From Bacteroidia bacterium (lineage in GTDB: Bacteria > Bacteroidota > Bacteroidia > B-17B0 > Aurantibacillaceae), in NCBI GenBank assembly GCA_026003255.1, contig BPGX01000002.1, positions 512,330 through 576,329 of the forward strand: 64,000 nt of DNA. The letters run 5' to 3'. Positions within the stretch are counted from its first letter, which is position 1; every line of letters starts with the position of its first letter. Shown in pieces: positions 27,427-37,177 of the stretch. The notes under the pieces are model-generated. The model was given only the letters and a program-made list of their open reading frames with translations. It had not been told where the DNA came from and did no database searches. Position numbers and translations under genes: made by a program.

Positions 27427-28326
27427 TTAATGTGCTAAATTTTTTTCTTTAGTGGCTAATTCTCTTTCTAATCGTAATTGGCGGGATGTTTTTTTACTTC
27501 CGTCATGGCTCCATCCTGGTGGTCCGAAGATGTACATCAATTTGTCTTTTAATGTGGGCGCTCGTTTTACATCTTTAATCATTTCAATCCATTCATGAAA
27601 AATTAATGTGAAAGGGTCTTGTTTTTCTAAAGGTTTAGTTAGTCCGTATTCCACCGGTTCGGATTCTTCTTCAAATGTTCCAAATAGTTTATCCCAAATA
27701 ATCAACAGCATGCCCATGTTTTTATCTAAATAAGGTACATTTTTTCCATGATGCACACGATGATGCGAGGGGGTAACAAAAATGTATTCCAGAATGCCTA
27801 ATTTTTTAATAGTTTGTGTATGCACTAAAATTCCGAATATCTGAGTGGCAGAATATACCAGCATAATGTCAATGCCTTTAAATCCCATTAAAGCCAGCGG
27901 TATGTAATAAATAAATCTATAAAGTGGTTGAAAAACAGAAGACCGAAAACCAACAGTCAGATTAAATTCTTCGCTATTATGATGCGTAGCGTGTATTGCC
28001 CAGAATAGCCGACAGTAATGGTCTACACGATGCAACCAATAAAACATAAAATCCTGAGCAATGACCAGCCAGAACCAATACCAGAAGCTATTTTTTATTT
28101 CAAAAAAATGAAATTGATAAAAATAATTCAATACCAGCAAGCATATACCACGCATTACAATATCTAACAAAGCATTCAATGAGCTCAAAAGAATATTATC
28201 AATAGTGCCTTTTACAGAGTATAATTTCAGATTGTGAAAATGACTGTAAAGTATTTCCGCTAAAATAAACAATGTGTATAAGGGAAAGGAGTACAAAACA
28301 ATAGTAGATTCCTTGAACGTTGTCAT
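27427..28326 (-). CDS. Sterol desaturase/fatty acid hydroxylase family membrane protein
   Basis: The 299-residue protein has four or more membrane helices and the di-iron histidine clusters HRVDHYC, AIHATHHNSEEFN and HHRVHHG. It belongs to the fatty acid hydroxylase superfamily; the substrate (ornithine lipid, sphingolipid, carotenoid or other) cannot be told. A -7 element TAAATTTGC lies at 28345-28337 on the minus strand. Confidence 0.9.
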   Translation of the reverse strand: MTTFKESTIVLYSFPLYTLFILAEILYSHFHNLKLYSVKGTIDNILLSSLNALLDIVMRGICLLVLNYFYQFHFFEIKNSFWYWFWLVIAQDFMFYWLHRVDHYCRLFWAIHATHHNSEEFNLTVGFRSSVFQPLYRFIYYIPLALMGFKGIDIMLVYSATQIFGILVHTQTIKKLGILEYIFVTPSHHRVHHGKNVPYLDKNMGMLLIIWDKLFGTFEEESEPVEYGLTKPLEKQDPFTLIFHEWIEMIKDVKRAPTLKDKLMYIFGPPGWSHDGSKKTSRQLRLERELATKEKNLAH

Positions 28327-28336
28327 TTTTTGGGAA

Positions 28337-28345
28337 GCAAATTTA
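28337..28345 (-). promoter_or_regulatory. -7 element of the desaturase-family gene
   Basis: TAAATTTGC on the minus strand, 11 bp upstream of the ATG at 28326. It is a perfect TAnnTTTGY. Confidence 0.65.
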
Positions 28346-28417
28346 AGGAGAATAGAAAGTTATTACAATTGAATCTTTTTTCCTGTAAATCTTTTATTTT
28401 GAACAAACCTAAATACA

Positions 28418-28519
28418 ATGGAACACAGATACCACAGATTGAAAGTGATTTCCGCAGATTGTTTTTTCAAGATTTTTATTCGTTGGTGTGTTAGTTGGAG
28501 AATTTCAAGTAAATTTGCC
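28418..28519 (+). repeat. Dispersed repeat family B, copy 1, ending in a promoter
   Basis: Matches copies 2 and 3 read on the minus strand: ACACAGATACCACAGATTG, then CGCAGATT, TTTTTTCAAGATTTTTATTC, GTTGGTGTGTTA and AGAATTTCAAGTAAATTTGC. The last nine bases TAAATTTGC (28510-28518) are a perfect -7 element 15 bp before the ATG at 28534, so this copy probably supplies the promoter of the next gene. Confidence 0.75.
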
Positions 28520-28533
28520 CAAAAATTCAATTT

Positions 28534-29058
28534 ATGCAAAAGCATCCACTTTTACGGTATCTGTTTATTGCATCACTGACGGCTATCATTATTCAATTAA
28601 TTTCATTAAGCATCAATCTTGTCAAAGATCCGAAAAAAAGCATGTTAGAACAAGCTGAAAAATTAAGAGACATCAAACCTGATATGGCCAATCAATTAGA
28701 GGAAATGGCTTACGAATACGAAACGAATAAGTATTTTAAAGTGATGCCGTTTGTCAATTTGTTTTTTATTTTACTTTCCTTAGTTGCAGTAGTTTTGATG
28801 TGGCAGATGAATAAAAAGGGGTGGTATGTGTATCTTTTTTCTGAGTTTGCCCCTTATGTTTTAAGTATTTTTACATGGGAGGATTACATCAAATATACGT
28901 CTGGTTTTGGCGGAAAGACGATGGCTATTGCTTCTACACTGATAATGCTGGCATTTGATATATTATTTGCCGGGCTTTATTTTTACGCATTAAGAGAAAC
29001 GGAAAAACTTGCAGATAGTAATAATACAGATAATAATAATGAAAGCATCACTATTTAA
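28534..29058 (+). CDS. Four-helix membrane protein of unknown function
   Basis: The 174-residue protein has hydrophobic segments at about 8-27, 73-92, 98-118 and 130-155, with a charged loop (residues 30-65) between the first two. No family motif is recognised. It is transcribed from the promoter-like end of repeat B copy 1, and its stop overlaps the convergent GNAT stop in a shared TTAA. Confidence 0.8.
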   Translation: MQKHPLLRYLFIASLTAIIIQLISLSINLVKDPKKSMLEQAEKLRDIKPDMANQLEEMAYEYETNKYFKVMPFVNLFFILLSLVAVVLMWQMNKKGWYVYLFSEFAPYVLSIFTWEDYIKYTSGFGGKTMAIASTLIMLAFDILFAGLYFYALRETEKLADSNNTDNNNESITI

Positions 29059-29672
29059 GACAATTGTTTCATCAGATATTCATTGATTTTATCGTCTAAT
29101 AGTTCTGAGGGTTGTGCAATAATTTCCATTTTACTAGTTGCTTTTCCCATTAGAATTTGTGCGGCTTTTTTGAGTTTATATGTTTTTTGAAAATAACGTT
29201 CTTTTGTAAGTTGAAGTTTAAAAGCAATATTCGTTTCATTAAAAATTTCGTATCCTAAGTATTGATTAAATTTTAATGCATGATGGTTGTTCTTTAAGAC
29301 CGTAATGATAGAAGTATCGCCAGATTGAAATACTTCAAAAATGGCTTCTAACATCGTAAGAGACGCTAATGCAGGAATGGGTGTATTCCAGTAGTTTGTC
29401 TCCCAAAAAAAAATCCCACCTTCTGCTACTCGGTTTACATCTGTATCTTTACAATTGATTAAACCAATTTTTTTTCCTTCATATTCAATCAAAAAATAGT
29501 AGTTGTACTTATTATTAATTTTTTCAAACCATTGTTGTTGCATTTGTGGTGTAATGTATTTCTGAAACTGCATGGTGTTTCGAATAAAGGGCTTGTTTCT
29601 CCAATAACGAATGAGTTCTAAATCTTCTTTTTGAACACGAAGATAAGTTAGTCCATATTGTTTGACAATCAT
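29055..29672 (-). CDS. GNAT-family N-acetyltransferase
   Basis: The 205-residue protein has a GNAT-like N-terminal half: DLELIRYWRNKPFIRNTMQF, YYFLIEYEGKKIGLINCKD, then the acetyl-CoA-binding region with ALASLTMLEAIFEVF. Such enzymes acetylate amino groups on sugars, peptides or antibiotics. It overlaps the upstream glycosyltransferase gene by 4 bp (ATGA), suggesting a shared role in envelope sugar modification. The last 50 residues have no recognised match. Confidence 0.8.
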   Translation of the reverse strand: MIVKQYGLTYLRVQKEDLELIRYWRNKPFIRNTMQFQKYITPQMQQQWFEKINNKYNYYFLIEYEGKKIGLINCKDTDVNRVAEGGIFFWETNYWNTPIPALASLTMLEAIFEVFQSGDTSIITVLKNNHHALKFNQYLGYEIFNETNIAFKLQLTKERYFQKTYKLKKAAQILMGKATSKMEIIAQPSELLDDKINEYLMKQLS

Positions 29673-30589
29673 AATTCTTCTTTAATATGATACGGCGGCT
29701 TTTTATGAATATCCATAAGGATATAAGCAATGTATTCTCCAATTACACCTAAGGAAAATAATATCAACCCAACTCCAAATAAAATACTTACAATGATGGA
29801 AGTATATCCTTTCTCGGCATGGTGAAAAACAAATTTTTTAATTAAAAAATAAACACCGGCTAAAAAACTAATACCTGAAACTGTAAGTCCCAATGTTTTT
29901 ACAATAATCAAGGGCATGGTAGTACTAATCATTAAGGTGGATTTTGATAAGTGAAATAACCTTGAAAACGAATAACTACTCTTTTTCTTTTTTGACAAAT
30001 GAAAAGGAATAACAATTGAATGAATGTTTTGGGTATACCAGAGTATCAGTTCATCAATGACAATTAAATGAGAAGAATGTTGTATAATTGATTTAACAAG
30101 GTTTTTAGAAAGAATTCGAAAACTGGAACCTTTTCCTGCTTCCGGGTTTTCAATTTGTGAGATTTTCTTGTAAACACTTGAAAGTAACTTGCGATAGAGA
30201 GGGTAATGGTATTTTTCAGGAATAATGTATAAAATTTCCATTTTTTCAGATAAGAACTTTTCAATCACTTCAGGCAGATGTTCAACAGGATGAACGCCAT
30301 CATCATCTATTGTAATAACAATATCTCCTTTTGCTTTGCTTAATCCGCAAAAGGTGGCTTTTTGCTGACCGTAATTTCTGGATAAACGTATTGCTTTAAT
30401 AATTTCAGGATAATGATGTTTCAGTTCAACGACTTTTTTCCAGGTATCATCAGGGCTGTTATCGTCAACGAGTATAATTTCAAACGAATAATTTTTTAAT
30501 ATTGAAATAATTGTTTTTATCCAATCTCTAATACAATTCTCACATTTGTAAAGTGGAATTACAACTGAAATAGAAAGGTCAGATTTCAT
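29669..30589 (-). CDS. Family 2 glycosyltransferase with two C-terminal membrane helices
   Basis: The 306-residue protein begins ISVVIPLYKCENCIRDW and has IILVDDNSPDDTWKKV, RNYGQQKATFCGL and the metal-binding VITIDDDGVHP. Two membrane helices near 235-257 and 270-292 follow, as in DPM1/GtrB/ArnC-like enzymes that act on polyprenyl phosphate. Usual DADLQ is DDDGV here, which is common in the sub-group acting on lipid carriers. It forms a pair with the GNAT gene. Confidence 0.9.
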   Translation of the reverse strand: MKSDLSISVVIPLYKCENCIRDWIKTIISILKNYSFEIILVDDNSPDDTWKKVVELKHHYPEIIKAIRLSRNYGQQKATFCGLSKAKGDIVITIDDDGVHPVEHLPEVIEKFLSEKMEILYIIPEKYHYPLYRKLLSSVYKKISQIENPEAGKGSSFRILSKNLVKSIIQHSSHLIVIDELILWYTQNIHSIVIPFHLSKKKKSSYSFSRLFHLSKSTLMISTTMPLIIVKTLGLTVSGISFLAGVYFLIKKFVFHHAEKGYTSIIVSILFGVGLILFSLGVIGEYIAYILMDIHKKPPYHIKEEL

Positions 30590-30630
30590 TTAGGACAAAG
30601 TTACAGATAAATTTTTAATTTGTTTAATTT

Positions 30631-30660
30631 TTAGTATTAGCGTGTTTTGTGTATTATTAT
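30631..30660 (+). repeat. 30 bp direct repeat, left of family A copy 2
   Basis: The segment beginning TTAGTATTAGCGTGTTTTGT matches 30948-30977 at 26 of 30 positions. The pair brackets repeat A copy 2. It may be an old duplication of the insertion target, though 30 bp is long for that. Confidence 0.55.
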
Positions 30661-30939
30661 CCCAGATTGTGCAATAGGATTAATAAAATTTGAAATTTCT
30701 ATAAATTGTATTTTACCACAATGGGCACCAAGAAAATAAACAAAGTTCCACAAAGTTCTGACACAAATTGCCAGCAAAAAATACTTTGTGTGCTTTGTAA
30801 AAAACTTCGTATTCTTTGCGGTTTAAGTAAATTAAAAATGAAAGTAATTAATACCAAATGAGTGATGAGTATTATTGCTGAAATCTTAATAGAATAAAGC
30901 AATGTATGCGACATGCTAGTTTTTAATATATAATTTGGG
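30660..30939 (+). repeat. Dispersed repeat family A, copy 2 (MITE-like)
   Basis: Starts TCCCAGATTGTGCAATAGG and ends TATAATTTGGG, with degenerate inverted ends. The body has ACAAAGTTCCACAAAGTTCT, GCCAGCAAAAAATACTTTG, CTTCGTATTCTTTGCGG and AATAAAGCAATGTATG, shared with copy 1 (reversed) and copy 3. Non-coding. It fills half of the 561 bp gap between the glycosyltransferase and groES. Confidence 0.72.
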
Positions 30940-30947
30940 TTTAATGG

Positions 30948-30977
30948 TTAGTATTATCGCGTTTTGTGTATTGTTAA
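30948..30977 (+). repeat. 30 bp direct repeat, right of family A copy 2
   Basis: The segment beginning TTAGTATTATCGCGTTTTGT is the partner of 30631-30660 (26 of 30 identical), in the same orientation. Confidence 0.55.
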
Positions 30978-31150
30978 GTAAATTCGTGCTTTTGGGGTTA
31001 AATATTTTTTATGTATTAGTGCATTTAACAAAACATTACCTTGTCATTTTGTCAAACGGACGTTTATTCAGATTGGAAAAAATGTCAGAAATTATGAATT
31101 TTATCGTTTTGGCATAAAATTTATACTATTAGGGCAAAAAAATTAAAGTT
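30978..31150 (+). promoter_or_regulatory. Upstream region of groES
   Basis: No TAnnTTTGY element and no CIRCE inverted repeat are visible. TGTCA at 31083-31087 and TTTTGGCA at 31107-31114 could be parts of a heat-shock or sigma-54-like promoter, but the match is weak. Something other than the ordinary -7 element probably drives groES-groEL. Confidence 0.35.
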
Positions 31151-31429
31151 ATGGGTAAACTCAATGTAAAACCATTAGCAGACAGGGTAATTGTTGAACC
31201 AGCTCCAGCAGAAGAAAAAACAGCTTCTGGTATCATTATCCCCGACACAGCCAAAGAAAAGCCAATGAGAGGCAAAGTAGTGGCTGTAGGAAATGGTAAA
31301 AAAGATGAACCTCTCACTGTCAAAGTAGGGGATGAAGTATTGTATGGAAAATATGCTGGAACAGAAATTCAGATTGATGGCAAAGATTATTTAATTATGC
31401 GCGAAAGCGACATTTATGCCATCATTTAA
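31151..31429 (+). CDS. groES: Co-chaperonin GroES
   Basis: The 92-residue protein has [20 protein letters not shown], the mobile loop TASGIIIPD and [14 protein letters not shown]. GroES caps GroEL during ATP-driven folding. The gene lies 91 bp before groEL. Confidence 0.97.
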   Translation: MGKLNVKPLADRVIVEPAPAEEKTASGIIIPDTAKEKPMRGKVVAVGNGKKDEPLTVKVGDEVLYGKYAGTEIQIDGKDYLIMRESDIYAII

Positions 31430-31508
31430 TTTTTTCAAATCATACTAAAACACTTAATCACTAAACAACCACTAATTTCAAACTCAAAATTCATCACAAA
31501 CAACTTAA

Positions 31509-33152
<1,644 letters not shown>

Positions 33153-33170
33153 TAAATTAAATTATTGTGG

Positions 33171-33204
33171 AAAAAAGCCCTTCCAAACAAGGAAGGGCTT
33201 TTTT
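33171..33204 (+). terminator. Terminator after groEL
   Basis: A-run plus stem GCCCTTCC pairs with GGAAGGGC around AAACAA, followed by a T-run. It is symmetric with A and T tracts on both sides, so it may also stop transcription from the dpnI side. The core stem is the same as that after the HU gene. Confidence 0.9.
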
Positions 33205-33401
33205 GTTTTGTGTGATTAAGATTAAAATAAAACAATCTCTATCTTTTAGTGTTTTAGAAGTAAAGAGTTTTACAAGTTTAATTTTGTTTTGTATTCTGAC
33301 TTAGTTTCTTCAAGTAAAAAGAGCATAGAGTTCGCATTGAAATAGTTTGTAAATAAAATACCCAAAAGGAATTCAGGATTAAATAGATTTTTTGTATCGC
33401 G

Positions 33402-33575
33402 CTATTCATCTTTGTATTCTTCTATGTCGGTTGATACATAATCACTACTATCTAATATTATTTCCTCATTTCTATACATTTCCCGAGTCTTAGTAATTGC
33501 TTCATCTAATGAATTAGCTTTAATTTCAATTATTCTAGATAAAACCTCTTTAATTTCTATTTTAAATGTTTTCAT
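33402..33575 (-). CDS. DpnD/PcfM-like small protein paired with DpnI
   Basis: A 57-codon gene too short for most gene finders. The protein begins MKTFKIEIKEVLSRIIEIKA and contains EAITKTREMYRNEEIILDSS and a final acidic EEYKDE. This matches the DpnD/PcfM family as I remember it, which follows the DpnI gene in Streptococcus. Its ATG overlaps the last 14 bp of dpnI in a different frame, so translation is probably coupled. DpnD function is unknown. Confidence 0.8.
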   Translation of the reverse strand: MKTFKIEIKEVLSRIIEIKANSLDEAITKTREMYRNEEIILDSSDYVSTDIEEYKDE

Positions 33576-34344
33576 ATTTTATTTTTTTATATTTTCCTCT
33601 ACCTATAAATTCAATTATTCCGTTATCTCTAAGAACTTGAAGTTGTTGTCTGATTTTATCTTTTATGAAGTTATTTCTCGGGTGTTTTAATTTGAGTTCC
33701 TTTTCAAATTTGTATACATCATTAAGTGTAAATATTTCAGACCTTATTTCATCAATGCACTTTAAAACATCAATTATCCACCCTTTTGTTTCTTTTGTTT
33801 TATCTCTCAGAAACAATATTTTGTTGAATTCTTGTTTTACAATTTCGGGGTCAATTATTTTTGATTGTTTTATTAAGTATATTTTACCAGTTTCAACTAC
33901 CTTTGAAATATCAATATTACAACCTACCCAGCCAGATCTTCTTGCAGTTGATGCTAAAGGAGGTCTTTTTATAATTGTTTCCTTAGTAATAAATTGCTTT
34001 GGTATAATAATAAAGTTATTTACAATCCATTCTTTTGAATATGTTAGAAAGAAAAAATTTGGATTATTGTTTGAACTAATTCTTTTAATCATTGTTGAAT
34101 ATGCCCCATCTGAAACTGTTTTTGATAACTCTCCTTTTTTACTTTTAAGCTCGAATTCTTCTGAACACTTTTTACACTCAAAATCAGCAACCGGCCTGTT
34201 GTTTTCAAATTTTTCTAATGGACTATGTCCACACTTAGGACAATATGAGTTTCCCAGAACCCAATTTTCTGTTAATACTCTTACTAATTGAGATTTACTC
34301 TTATAATCTTTTGCTAATTTTTCATTAAATAAGAATAAATTCAT
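33562..34344 (-). CDS. DpnI-like type IIM restriction endonuclease (methylated GATC)
   Basis: The 260-residue protein closely resembles DpnI: ENWVLGNSYCPKCGHSPLE, FENNRPVADFECKKCSEEFE, SDGAYSTMIKRI, NNPNFFFLTYSKEW and STARRSGWVGCNIDIS. The PD-(D/E)xK residues Asp54, Glu65 and Lys67 are present, as are zinc-binding Cys35/38/57/60 and a C-terminal winged helix (IRQQLQVLRDNGIIEFIGRG). DpnI cuts GATC only when adenine is methylated, so no cognate methylase is needed and none is present. Expected role: attack on DNA from Dam-methylating sources. The host must itself lack GATC adenine methylation. Confidence 0.94.
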   Translation of the reverse strand: MNLFLFNEKLAKDYKSKSQLVRVLTENWVLGNSYCPKCGHSPLEKFENNRPVADFECKKCSEEFELKSKKGELSKTVSDGAYSTMIKRISSNNNPNFFFLTYSKEWIVNNFIIIPKQFITKETIIKRPPLASTARRSGWVGCNIDISKVVETGKIYLIKQSKIIDPEIVKQEFNKILFLRDKTKETKGWIIDVLKCIDEIRSEIFTLNDVYKFEKELKLKHPRNNFIKDKIRQQLQVLRDNGIIEFIGRGKYKKIKYENI

Positions 34345-34356
34345 ATTTACTTCTAT

Positions 34357-34365
34357 GCAAATTTA
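34357..34365 (-). promoter_or_regulatory. -7 element of the dpnI-dpnD cassette
   Basis: TAAATTTGC on the minus strand, 12 bp before the dpnI ATG. It is a perfect Bacteroidota-type element, so the cassette is fitted to its host's transcription. Confidence 0.65.
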
Positions 34366-34548
34366 CATAAAACAACCAATGAGTGAAAACATTCCATTTA
34401 ATGAAAAGGTAAGAATCTTGAATAATAATTTACATAAACCTCTATCAATCTACATTTTTGAAGAATGATTTTACTCTATAAATCCCAAAAAATCTTAACT
34501 TTTTATTAAATGACTTCTACATTCAAATCATCCCCATATTTTTTTTAC

Positions 34549-34557
34549 TACCTTTGT
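34549..34557 (+). promoter_or_regulatory. -7 element of mqnE
   Basis: TACCTTTGT, perfect TAnnTTTGY, 15 bp before ATG 34573. It rules out the longer frame starting at 34510. Confidence 0.65.
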
Positions 34558-34572
34558 CGCATTGTATTTATT

Positions 34573-35727
34573 ATGATAGATTTTAGTCAGGATACTGTTA
34601 TAGAAAGTTTAGAAACTAAAAAAAATCTTATTCTTCAACATCCTTATTCTAAGCAATATACTGAGTTGGTTGAAAAAATTCTGAACATACAGCGGTTATC
34701 GGATGAAGAAGGGTTGATGTTGTATCAAATGCACGATTTATCTTTTCTTGCTCTGTTAGCCGATTATGTAAATTTTTCAAAGAATCACAATGTTGTTTAT
34801 TACAATCGCAACATTCATATTGAACCAACCAATTTTTGTGTATATAGCTGTGCTTTTTGTTCCTATTCACGCTTGATTAAACAAAAGGATGAGGGCTGGA
34901 AGTATACTGTGGATGAGATTTTAGAAATTGTCAAAAAATACGATAATCAACCAATAACAGAAATACATATCACTGGTGGCGTTATTCCACAACAAGATTT
35001 AAATTTTTATATTGAATTGTTTCAAAAAATAAAAACACACAGAAACATTCACATCAAAGCATTAACTCCTGTTGAAATTCATTACATTTCTAAAAAAGCA
35101 AAATTATCATACGCTGAAACACTGCAAAAGTTAAGCGAAGCAGGTTTGGACAGCATGCCCGGTGGAGGTGCTGAAATTTTCAACAAAGAAATTCGTGAAA
35201 AAATTGCTGGTGATAAATGTACAACTGAACAGTGGTTGGAAATACATCGTATATGGCATTCAATGGGAAAACGTTCAAACGCTACAATGTTATATGGACA
35301 TATTGAAACTTATGAACATCGTATAGAGCACATGAAAATGTTGAGAGATTTGCAAGATGAAGCAGGAGGATTTCAGGCCTTTATTCCATTAAAATTTCGA
35401 AATAAAAACAATCAAATGAGTCATGTGCCGGAGGTTAGCATTGTCGAAGATATGAAGAATTATGCTGTTGCAAGGTTATATTTAGATAATTTTCAACATA
35501 TAAAGGCCTATTGGGCAATGCTTGGTCGACACAATGCTCAAATAGCTTTACACTTTGGGGCAGATGATTTAGATGGAACGATTGACGACACTACGAAAAT
35601 ATATTCTATGGCGGGCAGCGAAGAACAGCATCCGTCAATGACAACCGAAGAAATTCGTCAACTGATTTTACAGGCAAAGCGAATTCCGGTCGAGCGTGAT
35701 ACATTGTATAATCCTATTCAAAATTAA
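34573..35727 (+). CDS. mqnE: Aminofutalosine synthase MqnE (radical SAM, menaquinone pathway)
   Basis: The 384-residue protein has the radical SAM motif in NFCVYSCAFCSYSR (Cys-x3-Cys-x2-Cys), ITEIHITGGVIPQQD, AGLDSMPGGGAEIF and SNATMLYGHIETYEHR. These fit MqnE, which makes aminofutalosine in the futalosine route to menaquinone; the related MqnC is less likely given GLDSMPGGGAEIF. Menaquinone would feed NarI. It is followed 7 bp later by pyk. Confidence 0.88.
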   Translation: MIDFSQDTVIESLETKKNLILQHPYSKQYTELVEKILNIQRLSDEEGLMLYQMHDLSFLALLADYVNFSKNHNVVYYNRNIHIEPTNFCVYSCAFCSYSRLIKQKDEGWKYTVDEILEIVKKYDNQPITEIHITGGVIPQQDLNFYIELFQKIKTHRNIHIKALTPVEIHYISKKAKLSYAETLQKLSEAGLDSMPGGGAEIFNKEIREKIAGDKCTTEQWLEIHRIWHSMGKRSNATMLYGHIETYEHRIEHMKMLRDLQDEAGGFQAFIPLKFRNKNNQMSHVPEVSIVEDMKNYAVARLYLDNFQHIKAYWAMLGRHNAQIALHFGADDLDGTIDDTTKIYSMAGSEEQHPSMTTEEIRQLILQAKRIPVERDTLYNPIQN

Positions 35728-35734
35728 TTTTATT

Positions 35735-37165
35735 ATGGAGAATGTTTTCAATCGGACTAAAATAATTGCTACCATGGGCCCTTCCACACAATCCAAAGAG
35801 GTTTTGCGTCAGATGATACTGGAAGGACTTGATGTGTGTAGAATCAATTTTTCTCACGGCGATTACAATTTAATTAAAGAAACAATTAATAACATTCGTG
35901 AATTAAATAAAGAACTTGGAACTTTTGTAGGAATATTAGGCGATTTACAGGGGCCTAAATTGAGAATAGGTGTAATAAAAAATGGAAGTATATATCTGGA
36001 AAAGAACCAGGAAATTATTCTAACAACAAAAGAATGTGAAGGCGATGAAAATCGGATTTATATTAACTATCCCCAATTTCCAAGGGATGTAAAAAAAGGA
36101 GAAAAGGTCTTATTGGACGATGGTAAAATTCATCTGGAAGTCATTGAAAGCGATGAAAAAGAAAATGTCAAATGCAAGGTAATTTCCGGCGGTGTTTTGT
36201 CTTCTAAAAAAGGCGTGAATTTGCCCAACACTAAAATATCTTTACCTTCCTTAACTATTAAGGATTTGCGCGATTTAGATTTTGCTCTGGAAAATGATTT
36301 TGATTGGATTGGATTGTCTTTTGTTCGTTCGGTAACCGATATTGTGGAATTAAAGGAGATTATTCGTAATAAAAATAAAAATGCACGAGTAGTAGCCAAA
36401 ATTGAAAAGCCGGAAGCATTGAAAGAAATTGATCAAATCATTAATGTAACCGATGCAGTGATGGTAGCGCGTGGAGATTTAGGGGTAGAATTGCCGATGG
36501 AGCAAGTTCCATTAATTCAAAAGAAAATAGTAGAGAAATGCATTAGAGCGTCGAAGCCCGTTATTATTGCAACACAGATGATGGAAAGTATGATTGAAAA
36601 TTACTCCCCAACGCGTGCAGAAGTCAACGATGTGGCAAATGCTGTGATGGACGGAGCCGATGCAGTGATGCTAAGTGCTGAAACTTCTGTTGGTAAATAT
36701 CCTGTGAAGGTGATTGAAATGATGAGAAAAATTATTACACAGGTGGAAGATTTGGATACGATTTATTACCGTCATCATGCTCCTGAATTAAAAACAACAA
36801 CTTATATTACAGATAGCATTTGTTATACTGCCTGTGTACTTGCGAAAGAAGCACAGGTCAAAGCCATTATCACAATGACCAATAGCGGTTATAGTGCTTT
36901 CAAATTGTCCAGCCATCGTCCAAAAGCACGGATATTTGTGTTTACAGATAATAAAGCACTACTTACAACATTGAGTTTGGTTTGGGGAGTAACGGGGTAT
37001 TATTATGATAAATACGAAAGTACTGACCAGACCATCAATGATTTAAAAGAATTTTTGAAAAACAACCATTTAGTAAAGCCGGATGATTTAGTGATTAACA
37101 TTGCATCTATGCCTTTGAAAGAAAAAGGAAGAACAAATATGATGAAGTTAAGTTACATTCAATAA
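35735..37165 (+). CDS. pyk: Pyruvate kinase
   Basis: The 476-residue enzyme has TKIIATMGPSTQSKE, ICRINFSHGDY-like VCRINFSHGDY, GILGDLQGPKLRIG, VMVARGDLGVELPMEQV and the signature ATQMMESMI. It converts phosphoenolpyruvate to pyruvate, making ATP. I start at ATG 35735; the frame from 35696 lies inside mqnE. Confidence 0.97.
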   Translation: MENVFNRTKIIATMGPSTQSKEVLRQMILEGLDVCRINFSHGDYNLIKETINNIRELNKELGTFVGILGDLQGPKLRIGVIKNGSIYLEKNQEIILTTKECEGDENRIYINYPQFPRDVKKGEKVLLDDGKIHLEVIESDEKENVKCKVISGGVLSSKKGVNLPNTKISLPSLTIKDLRDLDFALENDFDWIGLSFVRSVTDIVELKEIIRNKNKNARVVAKIEKPEALKEIDQIINVTDAVMVARGDLGVELPMEQVPLIQKKIVEKCIRASKPVIIATQMMESMIENYSPTRAEVNDVANAVMDGADAVMLSAETSVGKYPVKVIEMMRKIITQVEDLDTIYYRHHAPELKTTTYITDSICYTACVLAKEAQVKAIITMTNSGYSAFKLSSHRPKARIFVFTDNKALLTTLSLVWGVTGYYYDKYESTDQTINDLKEFLKNNHLVKPDDLVINIASMPLKEKGRTNMMKLSYIQ

Positions 37166-37177
37166 ATACTAAACAAT

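Noticed and set aside
31083..31114. CIRCE element or clear sigma-54 promoter before groES
   Set aside because: No TTAGCACTC inverted repeat, and the TGTCA/TTTTGGCA motifs do not have proper -24/-12 spacing.
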